From the NCBI RefSeq assembly GCF_019357415.1, contig NZ_CP048410.1, positions 1,707,001 to 1,771,000 on the forward strand: a DNA stretch of 64,000 bases, written 5' to 3'. Below, in pieces: positions 18,778 to 28,239 of the stretch (position 1 is its first letter; the number at the start of each line of letters is the position of its first letter). Under the pieces are notes generated by a model. That model was not told where the DNA came from and made no database searches. It saw only the letters and a program-made list of their open reading frames with translations. Origin of the DNA: Gramella sp. MT6 (GTDB lineage: Bacteria > Bacteroidota > Bacteroidia > Flavobacteriales > Flavobacteriaceae). The position numbers and the translations under genes were made by a program.

Positions 18778-19512
18778 TTATAATCTTTGCCTTACCACTT
18801 CGTATAAAAATGCACCACAAGCGACAGATACATTAAGTGATGCTATGCTGCCAAGCATTGGTAATTTGGCTCTAAAATCTGCTGATTTCAGTATTGAGTT
18901 AGAAACACCTTTTTCCTCATTACCCATGATGATGGCAATAGGTTGTTTTAGATATAGATCGTAAATAACATCATCGGTTTTCTCTGTGGCCGCAACAGTT
19001 TTGATATCGTAGGTCTGTAAATGGAAAATAGCATCCTTTATATGATTTACCTTGCAGATCGGAATTTTGAAAACGGCACCAGCAGATGTTTTAACCGCAT
19101 CTGCGTTGATTGGCGCAGAACCTTTTTCTGGAATGATAATTCCAGTTACTCCGCAGCATTCTGCAGTCCTTATAATAGCTCCGAAATTTCTTACATCTGT
19201 TAGGCCATCTAGTAATAGAAAGAGTGGAGTAGTGGTTAAATTATGAGAATCTTCAACAAGTTTCTCCAAACTTACAAAACTCACCGGGGAGATATTTGCA
19301 ACGACCCCCTGATGATTACCCTTAATAAGTTTGTTTAGTTTTTCAACAGGAACATATGAAACGGTGAAATTACCCTTGTTTAGGTAACGGTTTAATTCCT
19401 GGAATAACGAGCCGGAAAGGCCTTTCTGAATAAAGATCTTTTCTATTGCCTTACCGCTTTCGATGGCTTCGATTACTGTTCTAATTCCAAAAATTCGAGT
19501 AGTTTCTTTCAT
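18778..19512 (-). CDS. rlmB: 23S rRNA (guanosine-2251-2'-O)-methyltransferase
   Basis: 244 residues, usual for RlmB. An N-terminal substrate-binding domain (FGIRTVIEAIESGKAIEKIF) is followed by the SpoU/TrmH SAM-binding trefoil-knot domain. SPOUT motifs are visible: motif 1 DGLTDVRNFGAIIRTAECCG, motif 2 IIMGNEEKGV, motif 3 LPMLGSIASLNVSVACGAFL. It methylates G2251 in the P-loop of 23S rRNA. It is oddly placed between two SusCD pairs, all on the minus strand. A TAACTTTG box sits only 5 nt upstream of the ATG, so the transcript may be leaderless or nearly so. Confidence 0.9.
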   Translation of the reverse strand: MKETTRIFGIRTVIEAIESGKAIEKIFIQKGLSGSLFQELNRYLNKGNFTVSYVPVEKLNKLIKGNHQGVVANISPVSFVSLEKLVEDSHNLTTTPLFLLLDGLTDVRNFGAIIRTAECCGVTGIIIPEKGSAPINADAVKTSAGAVFKIPICKVNHIKDAIFHLQTYDIKTVAATEKTDDVIYDLYLKQPIAIIMGNEEKGVSNSILKSADFRAKLPMLGSIASLNVSVACGAFLYEVVRQRL

Positions 19513-19517
19513 AGCGG

Positions 19518-19525
19518 CAAAGTTA
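19518..19525 (-). promoter_or_regulatory. -7 box immediately upstream of rlmB
   Basis: The minus-strand reading TAACTTTG followed by C matches TAnnTTTG. It ends 5 nt before the rlmB ATG; if used, transcription would start at or within a few bases of the start codon. No TTTG at the -33 spacing. Confidence 0.35.
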
Positions 19526-19560
19526 ACATTAATAATATTTCTCTCTTCGGCTTTTTATAA

Positions 19561-19590
19561 ATAAAAAAACCACCCGGTTAAGGGTGGTTT
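19561..19590 (-). terminator. Intrinsic terminator after SusD pair 2
   Basis: A 9-bp perfect stem (AAACCACCC / GGGTGGTTT, loop of 6) followed on the minus strand by a run of seven T. It lies 24 bp after the stop of the SusD gene at 19614 and before rlmB, so it separates the two units. Confidence 0.8.
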
Positions 19591-19613
19591 AATCAAATTA
19601 ATCAAAGATCAAT

Positions 19614-21077
19614 TTATTCTTCTTCGTCCAAGCAACCAACGTAAGTTGACTGATCTGGAGTAGTAGTATCCCAGAAAATTGGGTTTTGAGTATTATCACC
19701 TCCAATTGCAGTCGATGCATCGATGTAATTGGCGTTGTTAAGGTTTTGCTCATCTACAGGATATGTATATCTGTAAGGTACTAGATTACAGTATTCCTGT
19801 GGAATTCTAAGTGCTGGCTCATCATATAATCTCCAAACAGACCATCCCTGGAATGGGTTGTCATACATGGCGATCCAGTACTGAGTTGCAAGTTGTTCTG
19901 TTGAACCATCATATGCAACCTCTGGCTGAGAAAGGTAAGCAGCAGCTTCGTCAGCTGAAAGTCCCCAGTACGTAATAGAAGCAGTAATTGCATCATTGTA
20001 ATGAGTCTCAGCATCTCCAGCACCGGCATAACCTAGTTCTGCAGCGTTAGCCAGGTTGAATTCAACTTCAGCATAATCAATTAAAAGACCTTCTCTTGTT
20101 GGATCTAAAAATTGATCACCAATGTGAGAGTAAGAACCGTAGTTGTTACTAGCACCATAGATACCACCAATATATCCTTCAACGTTATCATCAAAATAAG
20201 CCATTCTTCTTGGATCCTCAAACTGGTTCATATAATCAACCAATGTGTTTGCAGCCAAGAAATCTGAACGACCACTCTGTACTAGATCTTCCCATAGTGG
20301 GTTAGTGTTAGGAGTAGTGCTCTGGTATTGAATTGCAGCGATATCATCGTTTGAAGTGAAAACTCCTCCAGCGATAGCTGATTCAACAGCACTTTGTGCA
20401 AGACTTGCATTTACATCCTGTAATCTTAGACCCATTCTAAGTTTAAGAGAGTTTGCAAATTTTACCCAAGCATCCATATCACCTCCGTAAATAACGTCAG
20501 CAGTTGTGTAACCCTGTCCTGCATTTAGCATAGCAGTTACAGCATCTAGTCTTGAAATTAGATCAGCGTAAATAGCGCTATCGTCATCATATTCTGGAAG
20601 AGGAAACTCTTCTGCCTGTACTGCCTGAGTGTAAGGTATATCCCCGAAAGAGTCTACCAATACGTGCCAAGCATATACTTCTACCACTTCTATTTGACCT
20701 AATCTAGCGTCTTTTTCAGACTGGTCTAATTCAGTGTCCTCCATTACAATCTCCTTAGCATTCTGAAGGTCAAAGATCACATCTCTGTAAAATTCAGACC
20801 ATACTGCATCTGGGTTCTGTCTTGCAGTGAAATCATAGTTAGGCTCATCAAGATAAGTCGTAGCTGTGAAATACTGGGCTAAGAACCTGTACAACGTTCT
20901 GTTCACGTTAGGACTGGCTGTATAATCTCCTATACTTACCGTAGCTGCTGTGAACAAAAAGTCAGAAGCTACTTCAGTAGGGTTTTTCGGATCCCTATTA
21001 AGGTCCTCATACTTCTCGTCGCTTTGGCAAGACCAAAGTACCACGAGTGCTGTTATAGCAACAATATATTTTTTCAT
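19614..21077 (-). CDS. SusD/RagB-family nutrient-binding lipoprotein (pair 2)
   Basis: 487 residues. The leader ends in the lipobox VLWSC (C17), followed by QSDEKYEDLNRDPKNPTEV. The signatures LVDSFGDIPYTQAVQ, DPRRMAYFDDN and the C-terminal FQGWSVWRLYDEPALRIPQ / PYRYTYPVDEQNLNNANY place it in the SusD-like_2 branch. It is expected at the cell surface, capping the SusC barrel encoded 11 bp upstream. The ligand is not predictable. Codon use (frequent AGA, GTA, TCT, CTT) looks more like the adjacent ribosomal genes than pair 1 does, hinting at strong expression; that is an impression, not a calculation. Confidence 0.9.
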   Translation of the reverse strand: MKKYIVAITALVVLWSCQSDEKYEDLNRDPKNPTEVASDFLFTAATVSIGDYTASPNVNRTLYRFLAQYFTATTYLDEPNYDFTARQNPDAVWSEFYRDVIFDLQNAKEIVMEDTELDQSEKDARLGQIEVVEVYAWHVLVDSFGDIPYTQAVQAEEFPLPEYDDDSAIYADLISRLDAVTAMLNAGQGYTTADVIYGGDMDAWVKFANSLKLRMGLRLQDVNASLAQSAVESAIAGGVFTSNDDIAAIQYQSTTPNTNPLWEDLVQSGRSDFLAANTLVDYMNQFEDPRRMAYFDDNVEGYIGGIYGASNNYGSYSHIGDQFLDPTREGLLIDYAEVEFNLANAAELGYAGAGDAETHYNDAITASITYWGLSADEAAAYLSQPEVAYDGSTEQLATQYWIAMYDNPFQGWSVWRLYDEPALRIPQEYCNLVPYRYTYPVDEQNLNNANYIDASTAIGGDNTQNPIFWDTTTPDQSTYVGCLDEEE

Positions 21078-21088
21078 AGTTAATTTTA

Positions 21089-24000
21089 TTAAAAGTTAAA
21101 TTTAAGACTAGCACCTATTTCTCTCATAGTTGGGTAAGCACCAGACTGATATCCCTGGATGTTACCAGAACTTAGACCTGCTTCTGGATCAGAGTAAGGA
21201 ATGTTCTTGTCGATGATCCATAGGTTACGTCCAATTAAAGAGATAGAAGCTCTTGTAAATGGAGTAGCGTCAATGAATTTATCTCCAAAGTTATAGGTAA
21301 TGTTAGCTTCTCTCAATTTAACATAACCAGCGTCATATACATGACCTTTGTTTGCATTTCTTGCATAACCGTAAGGGTTACCGAAGTAATCTGTTCTAGC
21401 TCTTGTAGTGTTAGGAGAAGTGTTAGTTACTTCATAAGTTCCGTCAGGATTGAAAGTAACATCACCCTGTACACCGTCAAGGATCACACCACCACCATTT
21501 TCGATAGTGTTTCTAATTGGGTTACCAAGTTCGTTAGTTCCTACACTGCTTTGGTAAATACCTGTTGCGGTACCGTACCACTGGTCAAGAGAGAAAAGAT
21601 CTCCACCTTTCTGAACATCGATAAGGAATCCTAAAGATAGATTCTTGTATGCGAAAGTGTTCTGAACACCACCAGTCCAATCTGGCTGAATGTTACCAAT
21701 GATATAGTTAGCGTTAGGAGTTCTTTGGTAGTAACCAGCAGAAGTAATTAATCTGTTACCCTGGTCATCATATACGTAATCTGTACCTCTAATCGCTCCA
21801 TAAGGTTGTCCTGGTGCAGCGTTGATAGAGATACCACCTTGTACACTCGCCAACTGTAGGTTGTCAATACCATCTGTTAATTCAAGAACTGTGTTCTCGT
21901 TTTTCGCCCAGTTCACGTTAATGTTCCAGTTGAAATCTTCAGTTCTAATTGGGTTAAGGTTTAAAGAAACTTCAATACCCTTGTTTTCGATAGTACCTGC
22001 GTTAAGGAGTTTAGATGTAAATCCTGTAGCAGTAGAAACTGGTACTGGAGTAATCTGATCTTCAGTTTGAGAGTTGTAGTAAGATACATCAAAACCTACT
22101 CTTCTGTCGAAGAAGTTAGCCTCTAAACCAAATTCGTAAGACTTCATACGCTCTGGCTTCAATGCTGGGTTGTTTAAGCTACTGTTGTTACTAGCTACAC
22201 CTGCTCCACCAAATGGTGCGAAAATTGTATATGTATTAAATACATTGTAAGGATCTGTATCGTTACCTACTTCAGCATAGTTAGCTCTTAATTTAGCAAA
22301 AGATAACCAGTCTCCATCGATAATGTTCGATAGGATAACACTTGAAGAGATAGAAGGATAATAGAATACGTTATTGTTGTCTTCGATAGGAAGAGTAGAA
22401 GAACGGTCTCTACGGATAGTTCCTTCCAGGTAATAAGTATTTAAATACCCTACACCTGCTCTGGCATAGATACCATCAAGCATTCTTACCATTTCGTATT
22501 CTGTTGGAGGATTGATCGGGCTGGCACTGTTGCTTAATGCATAGAAACCAGGAGCGTTTAATCCACCGTTTGTTTGAGCGTAAATGCTGTTTTGTTCGTT
22601 TCTTCTTAAGTTGAAACCAAGGTTACCATCTACGTTAAGATCTTCAGTAACGTCTTTGTTGAAGTTAAGGATAAGATCGTAGTTGTATTCTGCAGCTCTG
22701 TTATTGAAACGGCTATATTTTGCTACATCAGAACTACCTACGTTAATTCTTTCTTCCTGTAATTCATCAAAAGTATCAAATGTAAATCTACCTAGAAGGC
22801 TGAATACATCGTTAAATTCGTAATTAAGGTTTACGTTACCGAAATATCTGTTACGAGTATCTGTCTGAAAGTTTTCGTAAAAAGTAAAGTACGGGTTATC
22901 AGAATAGATAGGAGAAAGATCAGAAGGACTGTTCGGGTTCCAGGTGATGTTCTCTCCTGTTGCGAAATAAGCTCTTCTTTGCTCCTGGAAGTCAACGTTG
23001 GTTTGGAACCATTGTCTGAACTGTTGCATTACGTTCAATGAACTATATCCAGTTCCGTAACGTCCTTTACCATCAGTCTTAGTATAAGTGATGTTTGCTT
23101 GAGCACTGAATTTGTCAGTGAATTCGTGAGAACCACTGAATTTAAGAGTGTTTCTCTTTATCAATGAGTTAGGTAAGTTACCTTGTTGGTTCAGGTGAGT
23201 TCCACTTATTCTGAAAGTACTCTTGTCTGTTCCACCGTCTAAAGCTACCGAGTTGATAGAAGTATAACCAGTTTCCCAGATTGTGTTAGGGTCATTTTCT
23301 CCTGCAGTCCAAGGCGTAGCTTGTTGGTATGTATCTAATTGTGGATAAATAGAGTTCCACTGATAGATCATTCTGTTAGGATCGAAGGCAGCACCGAAAG
23401 ATGCATCTTCAGTAAATGGAGTAGCTTCATCTAAGTTACCATCTCCGTCGATATCATAAAGGTTGAAGTAACCATCTTCAGACTCGTAATAAGCACCATA
23501 ACCAGCACCATATTGTTTCTGGTATTCAGGAAGAGTTTTCATGTCTGGATTACTTACAGTGATAGAAGACTGTACAGATACTCCAATTCCTTTACTCTTA
23601 GAACCTTTTTTAGTTTCGATGATGATCGCACCGTTAGCAGCTCTTGCACCATATAATGCAGTTGCGGCAGCACCTTTAAGTACGTTGATAGAGGCAATGT
23701 CGTTCGGGTTGATATCCGAAGCAGCGTTACCGTAGTCATAACCACCACGACCAGTTAACTGATCAGAGTCGTTAGTGTTAAGGTTACTTACTGGAGTACC
23801 ATCAATTACGAAAAGTGCCTGGTTGTTACCAGTTAAAGAAGAGTTACCACGAATTACTACGTTAGTAGATCCACCCATAGTACCGGATTGCTTAATGTTA
23901 AGACCGGCTACCTTACCAGATAGAGCGTTTACGAAGTTTTGAGAAGGGTTATCTGAAACAGCTTCCCCTGCAACTTCTTGGGTTGCATAACCAAGTGACT

Positions 24001-24349
24001 TCTTTTCTCTCTTAATACCTAGGGCGGTAACAACAACTTCTTCTAATTGAGCTGAATCAGCTTCCATTACAACATCAATGTTGTCATTGTTACTTACTGC
24101 ATACTCAGCAGTTTTTAGACCCACGAAAGAGAAAACTAATACGTCTCCTTGTTGCGCAGTGATGGAATAATTTCCATCAAAATCGGTTTGTGCACCATTA
24201 GAGGTGCCTTTTACAACGATGTTAACACCGGGTAGCGGAAGACCGTCAGAGTCTGTCACTGTACCGGTAATCGTTCGTTCTTGTGCAAAGGTCATTTGCA
24301 CCACAAACGCCAGTAATAGCGTTAAAATACTACTAAACTTTGTTTTCAT
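21089..24349 (-). CDS. SusC/RagA-family TonB-dependent outer-membrane transporter (pair 2)
   Basis: 1086 residues. Signal peptide (SILTLLLAFVVQMTFAQ), regulatory-like domain (TITGTVTDSDGLPLPGVNIV), TonB entry QLEEVVVTALGIKREKKSLG, plug signatures NSSLTGNNQALFVIDGTPVS and SINVLKGAAATALYGARAAN, and a barrel ending in GASLKFNF. It is homologous to the pair-1 SusC over its whole length but clearly diverged, so the pairs are not a recent duplication. The N-terminal extension after the TonB entry (GYATQEVAGEAVSDNPSQNF) is the longer SusC type. It is divergent from rpsL with a 435-bp shared intergenic region. Confidence 0.93.
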   Translation of the reverse strand: MKTKFSSILTLLLAFVVQMTFAQERTITGTVTDSDGLPLPGVNIVVKGTSNGAQTDFDGNYSITAQQGDVLVFSFVGLKTAEYAVSNNDNIDVVMEADSAQLEEVVVTALGIKREKKSLGYATQEVAGEAVSDNPSQNFVNALSGKVAGLNIKQSGTMGGSTNVVIRGNSSLTGNNQALFVIDGTPVSNLNTNDSDQLTGRGGYDYGNAASDINPNDIASINVLKGAAATALYGARAANGAIIIETKKGSKSKGIGVSVQSSITVSNPDMKTLPEYQKQYGAGYGAYYESEDGYFNLYDIDGDGNLDEATPFTEDASFGAAFDPNRMIYQWNSIYPQLDTYQQATPWTAGENDPNTIWETGYTSINSVALDGGTDKSTFRISGTHLNQQGNLPNSLIKRNTLKFSGSHEFTDKFSAQANITYTKTDGKGRYGTGYSSLNVMQQFRQWFQTNVDFQEQRRAYFATGENITWNPNSPSDLSPIYSDNPYFTFYENFQTDTRNRYFGNVNLNYEFNDVFSLLGRFTFDTFDELQEERINVGSSDVAKYSRFNNRAAEYNYDLILNFNKDVTEDLNVDGNLGFNLRRNEQNSIYAQTNGGLNAPGFYALSNSASPINPPTEYEMVRMLDGIYARAGVGYLNTYYLEGTIRRDRSSTLPIEDNNNVFYYPSISSSVILSNIIDGDWLSFAKLRANYAEVGNDTDPYNVFNTYTIFAPFGGAGVASNNSSLNNPALKPERMKSYEFGLEANFFDRRVGFDVSYYNSQTEDQITPVPVSTATGFTSKLLNAGTIENKGIEVSLNLNPIRTEDFNWNINVNWAKNENTVLELTDGIDNLQLASVQGGISINAAPGQPYGAIRGTDYVYDDQGNRLITSAGYYQRTPNANYIIGNIQPDWTGGVQNTFAYKNLSLGFLIDVQKGGDLFSLDQWYGTATGIYQSSVGTNELGNPIRNTIENGGGVILDGVQGDVTFNPDGTYEVTNTSPNTTRARTDYFGNPYGYARNANKGHVYDAGYVKLREANITYNFGDKFIDATPFTRASISLIGRNLWIIDKNIPYSDPEAGLSSGNIQGYQSGAYPTMREIGASLKFNF

Positions 24350-24784
24350 TTTTAAATTTGTTTGAATTAGCCAGCGCCAAATGTGCTAATAAATGGTTAA
24401 TTAAACAAGCTTTTGGAATTAAAAATTAGTCTTATTATTAAAGTCTCGTTAATAATCCTGAAAATTGCAAGTAAATTGAAAACTTGCTAAAAGGGGCTTT
24501 CGATAATTGCTTAATCAGTAAAAGCGCCTTTTCTTCTCTGCAGATTTTATTGAATAGCTAAATTTCTACTGAGCTTTTGGCATTTTGGAGGAGAATGAAT
24601 ATTTAGGAGCCAGGTAGAAAGTCAAACAAGATTTTGAGTCATTCTTATCCTTTATTAAACTTAATTTCCGAAAAACTTGAAAATTAATAAACTAAGGTTT
24701 GAATAATAATTATTTATTTCTACCTTTGCAGACCCTAAAAAAACAGGGGAGTAAATTTTATTAATAATTAGTGTATAGGAAATT
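24350..24784. other. 435-bp intergenic region between susC (minus) and rpsL (plus)
   Basis: No gene is seen. It holds the rpsL promoter at the right end and must hold the minus-strand SusC promoter at the left, where no strict TAnnTTTG box was found (nearest is TTTACTTGC around 24466-24474 on the minus strand). Very AT-rich; no strong hairpin was recognised. Confidence 0.5.
24698..24728 (+). promoter_or_regulatory. Promoter of the rpsL ribosomal operon (Bacteroidota consensus)
   Basis: TTTG at 24698-24701 and TACCTTTG at 24721-24728, separated by 19 nt, match the TTTG / 17-23 nt / TAnnTTTG consensus in both elements and spacing. The ATG of rpsL follows 56 nt after the -7 box. This is the best promoter match in the window. 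Confidence 0.75.
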
Positions 24785-25159
24785 ATGCCAACAATTTCAC
24801 AATTAGTACGAAAAGGAAGAGCCAAAATAACCAAGAAGAGTAAATCGGCTGCTTTGGATTCGTGCCCTCAAAGGAGAGGTGTTTGTACACGTGTGTACAC
24901 AACAACTCCTAAGAAACCAAACTCTGCTATGAGAAAAGTAGCAAGGGTAAGGTTGACTAACGGAAAAGAGGTGAATGCCTACATTCCGGGAGAAGGACAC
25001 AATCTACAAGAGCACTCGATAGTATTGGTTAGAGGTGGAAGGGTAAAAGATTTGCCTGGTGTTAGATATCACATTGTTCGTGGTGCGCTAGATACTGCCG
25101 GTGTAGAAGGTAGAACTCAGCGTAGATCTAAGTACGGAGCTAAACGCCCTAAGAAGTAA
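24785..25159 (+). CDS. rpsL: 30S ribosomal protein S12
   Basis: 124 residues, full length. S12 sits at the decoding centre and monitors codon-anticodon pairing. The two conserved loops are intact: [15 protein letters not shown] with K43, and [14 protein letters not shown] with K88 and D89. Both lysines are wild type at the positions where streptomycin-resistance changes occur. First gene of the long ribosomal block, directly after the best promoter in the window. Confidence 0.98.
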   Translation: MPTISQLVRKGRAKITKKSKSAALDSCPQRRGVCTRVYTTTPKKPNSAMRKVARVRLTNGKEVNAYIPGEGHNLQEHSIVLVRGGRVKDLPGVRYHIVRGALDTAGVEGRTQRRSKYGAKRPKK

Positions 25160-25182
25160 TTAAAAACTTTTAATGTAAAGAA

Positions 25183-25659
25183 ATGAGAAAAAGACAGGCG
25201 AAAAAACGACCTCTTTTACCGGATCCAAAATTTAACGATCAGCTTGTGACACGTTTTGTGAACATGATGATGTGGGATGGTAAGAAATCGGTTGCCTTTA
25301 AAATTTTCTATGACGCTATCGCGATCGTGGAAGAAAAGAAACAAGACGAAGAGAAATCTGGATTAGAGATCTGGAAAGACGCTCTTTCTAACGTTATGCC
25401 TCACGTAGAAGTGAGAAGTAGACGTGTTGGAGGTGCAACTTTTCAAATCCCAATGCAGATAAGACCAGACCGTAAGGTATCTACTGCTATGAAGTGGTTA
25501 ATTAGCTTCGCACGTAAGAGAAACGAGAAATCTATGGCTGCTAAATTAGCTGCTGAAGTTCTTGCTGCTGCGAAAGAAGAAGGAGCTGCTGTTAAGAAAA
25601 GAGTAGATACTCATAAGATGGCTGAAGCTAACAAAGCATTCTCTCACTTTAGATTCTAA
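25183..25659 (+). CDS. rpsG: 30S ribosomal protein S7
   Basis: 158 residues, normal length. S7 nucleates assembly of the 30S head by binding the 3' major domain of 16S rRNA, and lines the E site. The N-terminal [20 protein letters not shown] and the conserved [20 protein letters not shown] are present. 23 bp after rpsL and 6 bp before fusA, clearly co-transcribed. In E. coli S7 represses its own operon; the equivalent site is not evident here. Confidence 0.98.
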   Translation: MRKRQAKKRPLLPDPKFNDQLVTRFVNMMMWDGKKSVAFKIFYDAIAIVEEKKQDEEKSGLEIWKDALSNVMPHVEVRSRRVGGATFQIPMQIRPDRKVSTAMKWLISFARKRNEKSMAAKLAAEVLAAAKEEGAAVKKRVDTHKMAEANKAFSHFRF

Positions 25660-25665
25660 AACAAC

Positions 25666-27777
25666 ATGGCACAAAGAGATTTAAAATTTACTAGAAATAT
25701 TGGAATTGCAGCTCATATTGACGCGGGTAAAACTACGACTACAGAGCGTATCCTTTATTATACAGGTATAAGTCACAAAATTGGTGAAGTTCATGATGGT
25801 GCTGCTACTATGGACTGGATGGAGCAAGAGCAGGAGCGTGGTATTACCATTACCTCTGCAGCTACACACTGTAAGTGGCCTTATAGAGATCAGGAATATA
25901 CAGTTAACATTATCGATACCCCAGGTCACGTTGACTTTACGGTAGAAGTAGAGCGTTCTTTACGTGTACTTGATGGTGTTGTTGCATTGTTCTCTGCAGT
26001 AGACGGGGTTGAGCCTCAGTCTGAAACTGTATGGAGACAGGCAGATAAATATAGAGTTCCACGTCTAGGTTTCGTTAATAAAATGGACCGTCAGGGAGCA
26101 GATTTCTTCAATGTATGTCGTCAGGTAAAAGAAATGCTTGGTGGTAACCCGGTGCCTCTTCAGGTTCCAATCGGTGATGAAATCGACTTCAAAGGTGTGG
26201 TAGATCTTATTTCTAAGAAAGCTATTATCTGGAATGACGAAGATCATGGGATGACCTATGAAACTATCGATATTCCTGCTGAATTAGAAGCAGATGTAAA
26301 TAAATACCGTGCAGAATTAGTAGAGGCGGTTGCAGAATATGATGAAGCTTTGATGGAGAAATTCTTCGAAGATGAATCTTCAATTACTGAAGATGAGATC
26401 ATCGCTGCATTAAGAGCTGCTACTATAGATATGAGTATCATCCCAATGATGTGTGGTTCTGCATTTAAGAATAAAGGTGTTCAGGCGATGCTTGACGCTG
26501 TTATGCGTTACCTTCCATCTCCAGTAGATGTTGAAGCTATCGTTGGTACTAACCCTGATACAGGTGAAGAAGAAAGCCGTAAGCCAAATGTGGATTCTCC
26601 ATTTTCTGCGCTTGCATTTAAAATTGCTACCGATCCTTTTGTAGGTCGTTTAGCATTCTTCCGTGCTTATTCAGGTACTCTTGATGCTGGTTCTTACGTA
26701 TTAAACGTACGTTCTGGTAAGAAAGAGCGTATCTCAAGAATATATCAAATGCACTCTAATAAGCAAGAGCCTATCGATAGTATCGAGGCTGGAGATATTG
26801 GAGCTGCGGTAGGTTTTAAAGATATTAAGACCGGTGATACTCTTACAGATCTTAAACACCCAATTATCCTTGAATCTATGTCTTTCCCTGCACCGGTAAT
26901 CGGTATCGCAGTAGAGCCTAAAACTAAGGCAGACGTTGAGAAAATGGGAATGGCTCTTGGTAAATTGGCTGAAGAGGATCCAACTTTTACAGTAAAAACT
27001 GATGAGAACTCAGGTCAGACTATTATCTCTGGTATGGGTGAGCTTCACTTAGAGATCATTATCGATCGTATGAAGCGTGAATTCAAAGTTGAAGTGAACG
27101 TTGGTGAGCCTCAGGTAGAGTACAAAGAAGCGGTAAGAAGACCTGCAGATCACAGAGAGGTTTACAAAAAGCAATCTGGTGGTCGTGGTAAGTTCGCAGA
27201 TATCGTATTCGAATTAGGGCCTGTAGATGAAGATTTCGAAGGAACTGGATTACAGTTTGTTGATGAAATCAAGGGTGGACGTATTCCTAAAGAATTTGTT
27301 CCTTCAGTACAGAAAGGATTTGAAGAGGCTATGAAGAATGGTCCTCTTGCAGGATTTACAATGGACAGCCTTAAAGTTGTTCTTAAGGATGGATCTTTCC
27401 ACCCTGTGGATTCAGATCAACTTTCTTTCGAATTGGCTGCTAAGATGGGATATAAAGAATCTGCTAAGAAAGCAGGAGCGGTTATCCTTGAGCCAATCAT
27501 GAAGGTAGAAGTTGTAACTCCAGAAGAAAACATGGGTGATATCGTTGGTGACCTTAACAGAAGAAGAGGTCAGGTAAACAACATGTCAGACAGATCTGGA
27601 GCGAAAGTAATCAAAGCTGAAGTGCCACTTTCTGAAATGTTCGGTTATGTAACTACATTAAGAACACTTTCATCAGGTAGAGCAACTTCAACTATGGAAT
27701 TCTCTCACTATGCTGAAACTCCTTCTAATATTTCTGAAGAAGTGATCAAAGCAGCTAAAGGAGCAGCAAACGAATAA
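25666..27777 (+). CDS. fusA: Translation elongation factor G
   Basis: 703 residues. This GTPase drives ribosomal translocation and, with RRF, recycling. GTPase motifs: G1 [12 protein letters not shown] (residues 16-27), switch [11 protein letters not shown]3 [10 protein letters not shown]4 NKMD. Domains II-V follow to the C-terminal [20 protein letters not shown]. Located between rpsG and rpsJ; tuf does not follow it in this window, as is common in Bacteroidota. A canonical, presumably single essential EF-G. Confidence 0.98.
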   Translation: MAQRDLKFTRNIGIAAHIDAGKTTTTERILYYTGISHKIGEVHDGAATMDWMEQEQERGITITSAATHCKWPYRDQEYTVNIIDTPGHVDFTVEVERSLRVLDGVVALFSAVDGVEPQSETVWRQADKYRVPRLGFVNKMDRQGADFFNVCRQVKEMLGGNPVPLQVPIGDEIDFKGVVDLISKKAIIWNDEDHGMTYETIDIPAELEADVNKYRAELVEAVAEYDEALMEKFFEDESSITEDEIIAALRAATIDMSIIPMMCGSAFKNKGVQAMLDAVMRYLPSPVDVEAIVGTNPDTGEEESRKPNVDSPFSALAFKIATDPFVGRLAFFRAYSGTLDAGSYVLNVRSGKKERISRIYQMHSNKQEPIDSIEAGDIGAAVGFKDIKTGDTLTDLKHPIILESMSFPAPVIGIAVEPKTKADVEKMGMALGKLAEEDPTFTVKTDENSGQTIISGMGELHLEIIIDRMKREFKVEVNVGEPQVEYKEAVRRPADHREVYKKQSGGRGKFADIVFELGPVDEDFEGTGLQFVDEIKGGRIPKEFVPSVQKGFEEAMKNGPLAGFTMDSLKVVLKDGSFHPVDSDQLSFELAAKMGYKESAKKAGAVILEPIMKVEVVTPEENMGDIVGDLNRRRGQVNNMSDRSGAKVIKAEVPLSEMFGYVTTLRTLSSGRATSTMEFSHYAETPSNISEEVIKAAKGAANE

Positions 27778-27787
27778 TCTTAAGGAA

Positions 27788-28093
27788 ATGAGTCAAAAAA
27801 TCAGAATAAAACTAAAATCTTACGATCATAACCTGGTAGACAAGTCTGCAGAGAAGATTGTAAAAACCGTAAAGACTACGGGAGCTGTTGTTACCGGACC
27901 AATTCCGTTACCAACAAACAAAAAAATCTTTACTGTTCTTCGTTCACCTCACGTGAACAAGAAATCCAGAGAGCAGTTTCAATTAAGCTCTTACAAGAGA
28001 TTACTTGATATCTATAGCTCTTCTTCAAAAACGATCGATGCGTTGATGAAGCTTGAATTGCCAAGTGGTGTAGAAGTAGAGATCAAAGTGTGA
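27788..28093 (+). CDS. rpsJ: 30S ribosomal protein S10 (NusE)
   Basis: 101 residues. S10 is in the 30S head and also serves as NusE, the NusB partner linking ribosome and RNA polymerase. [20 protein letters not shown] and [20 protein letters not shown], including the long ribosome-inserted loop, are conserved. It starts 10 bp after fusA. It is followed not by rplC directly but by 146 bp with two strong hairpins, so it may be the last gene of the str-type unit or sit before an attenuator. Confidence 0.97.
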   Translation: MSQKIRIKLKSYDHNLVDKSAEKIVKTVKTTGAVVTGPIPLPTNKKIFTVLRSPHVNKKSREQFQLSSYKRLLDIYSSSSKTIDALMKLELPSGVEVEIKV

Positions 28094-28103
28094 TAAAACA
28101 GTT

Positions 28104-28123
28104 CCGCGCACTACGGTGCGCGG
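28104..28123 (+). promoter_or_regulatory. Hairpin downstream of rpsJ (candidate regulatory RNA structure)
   Basis: CCGCGCAC - TACG - GTGCGCGG: a perfect 8-bp GC-rich stem closing a TACG (UNCG-type) tetraloop, unusually GC-rich for this genome. It has no T-run after it, so it is not a terminator by itself. It precedes the terminator-like hairpin at 28175 and may be part of a leader that controls rplC and downstream genes. Confidence 0.55.
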
Positions 28124-28174
28124 TTAACATGTCCGGCGCGTTTCGCAAAGGAAAAACGGTGAAAAATACAATTC

Positions 28175-28208
28175 AGGGCTGAATGTGTTTTTCAGCCCTT
28201 AGTTTTTT
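28175..28208 (+). terminator. Terminator or attenuator between rpsJ and rplC
   Basis: A 9-bp perfect stem AGGGCTGAA / TTCAGCCCT with a 7-nt loop, then TTAG and six T. It looks like a rho-independent terminator 31 nt before the rplC ATG, inside what is normally one ribosomal operon. No TAnnTTTG promoter was found between it and rplC, so partial read-through or regulated attenuation is more likely than full termination. Confidence 0.6.
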
Positions 28209-28239
28209 AAATAAGTAAACAATTAATAATTAATTAAAT

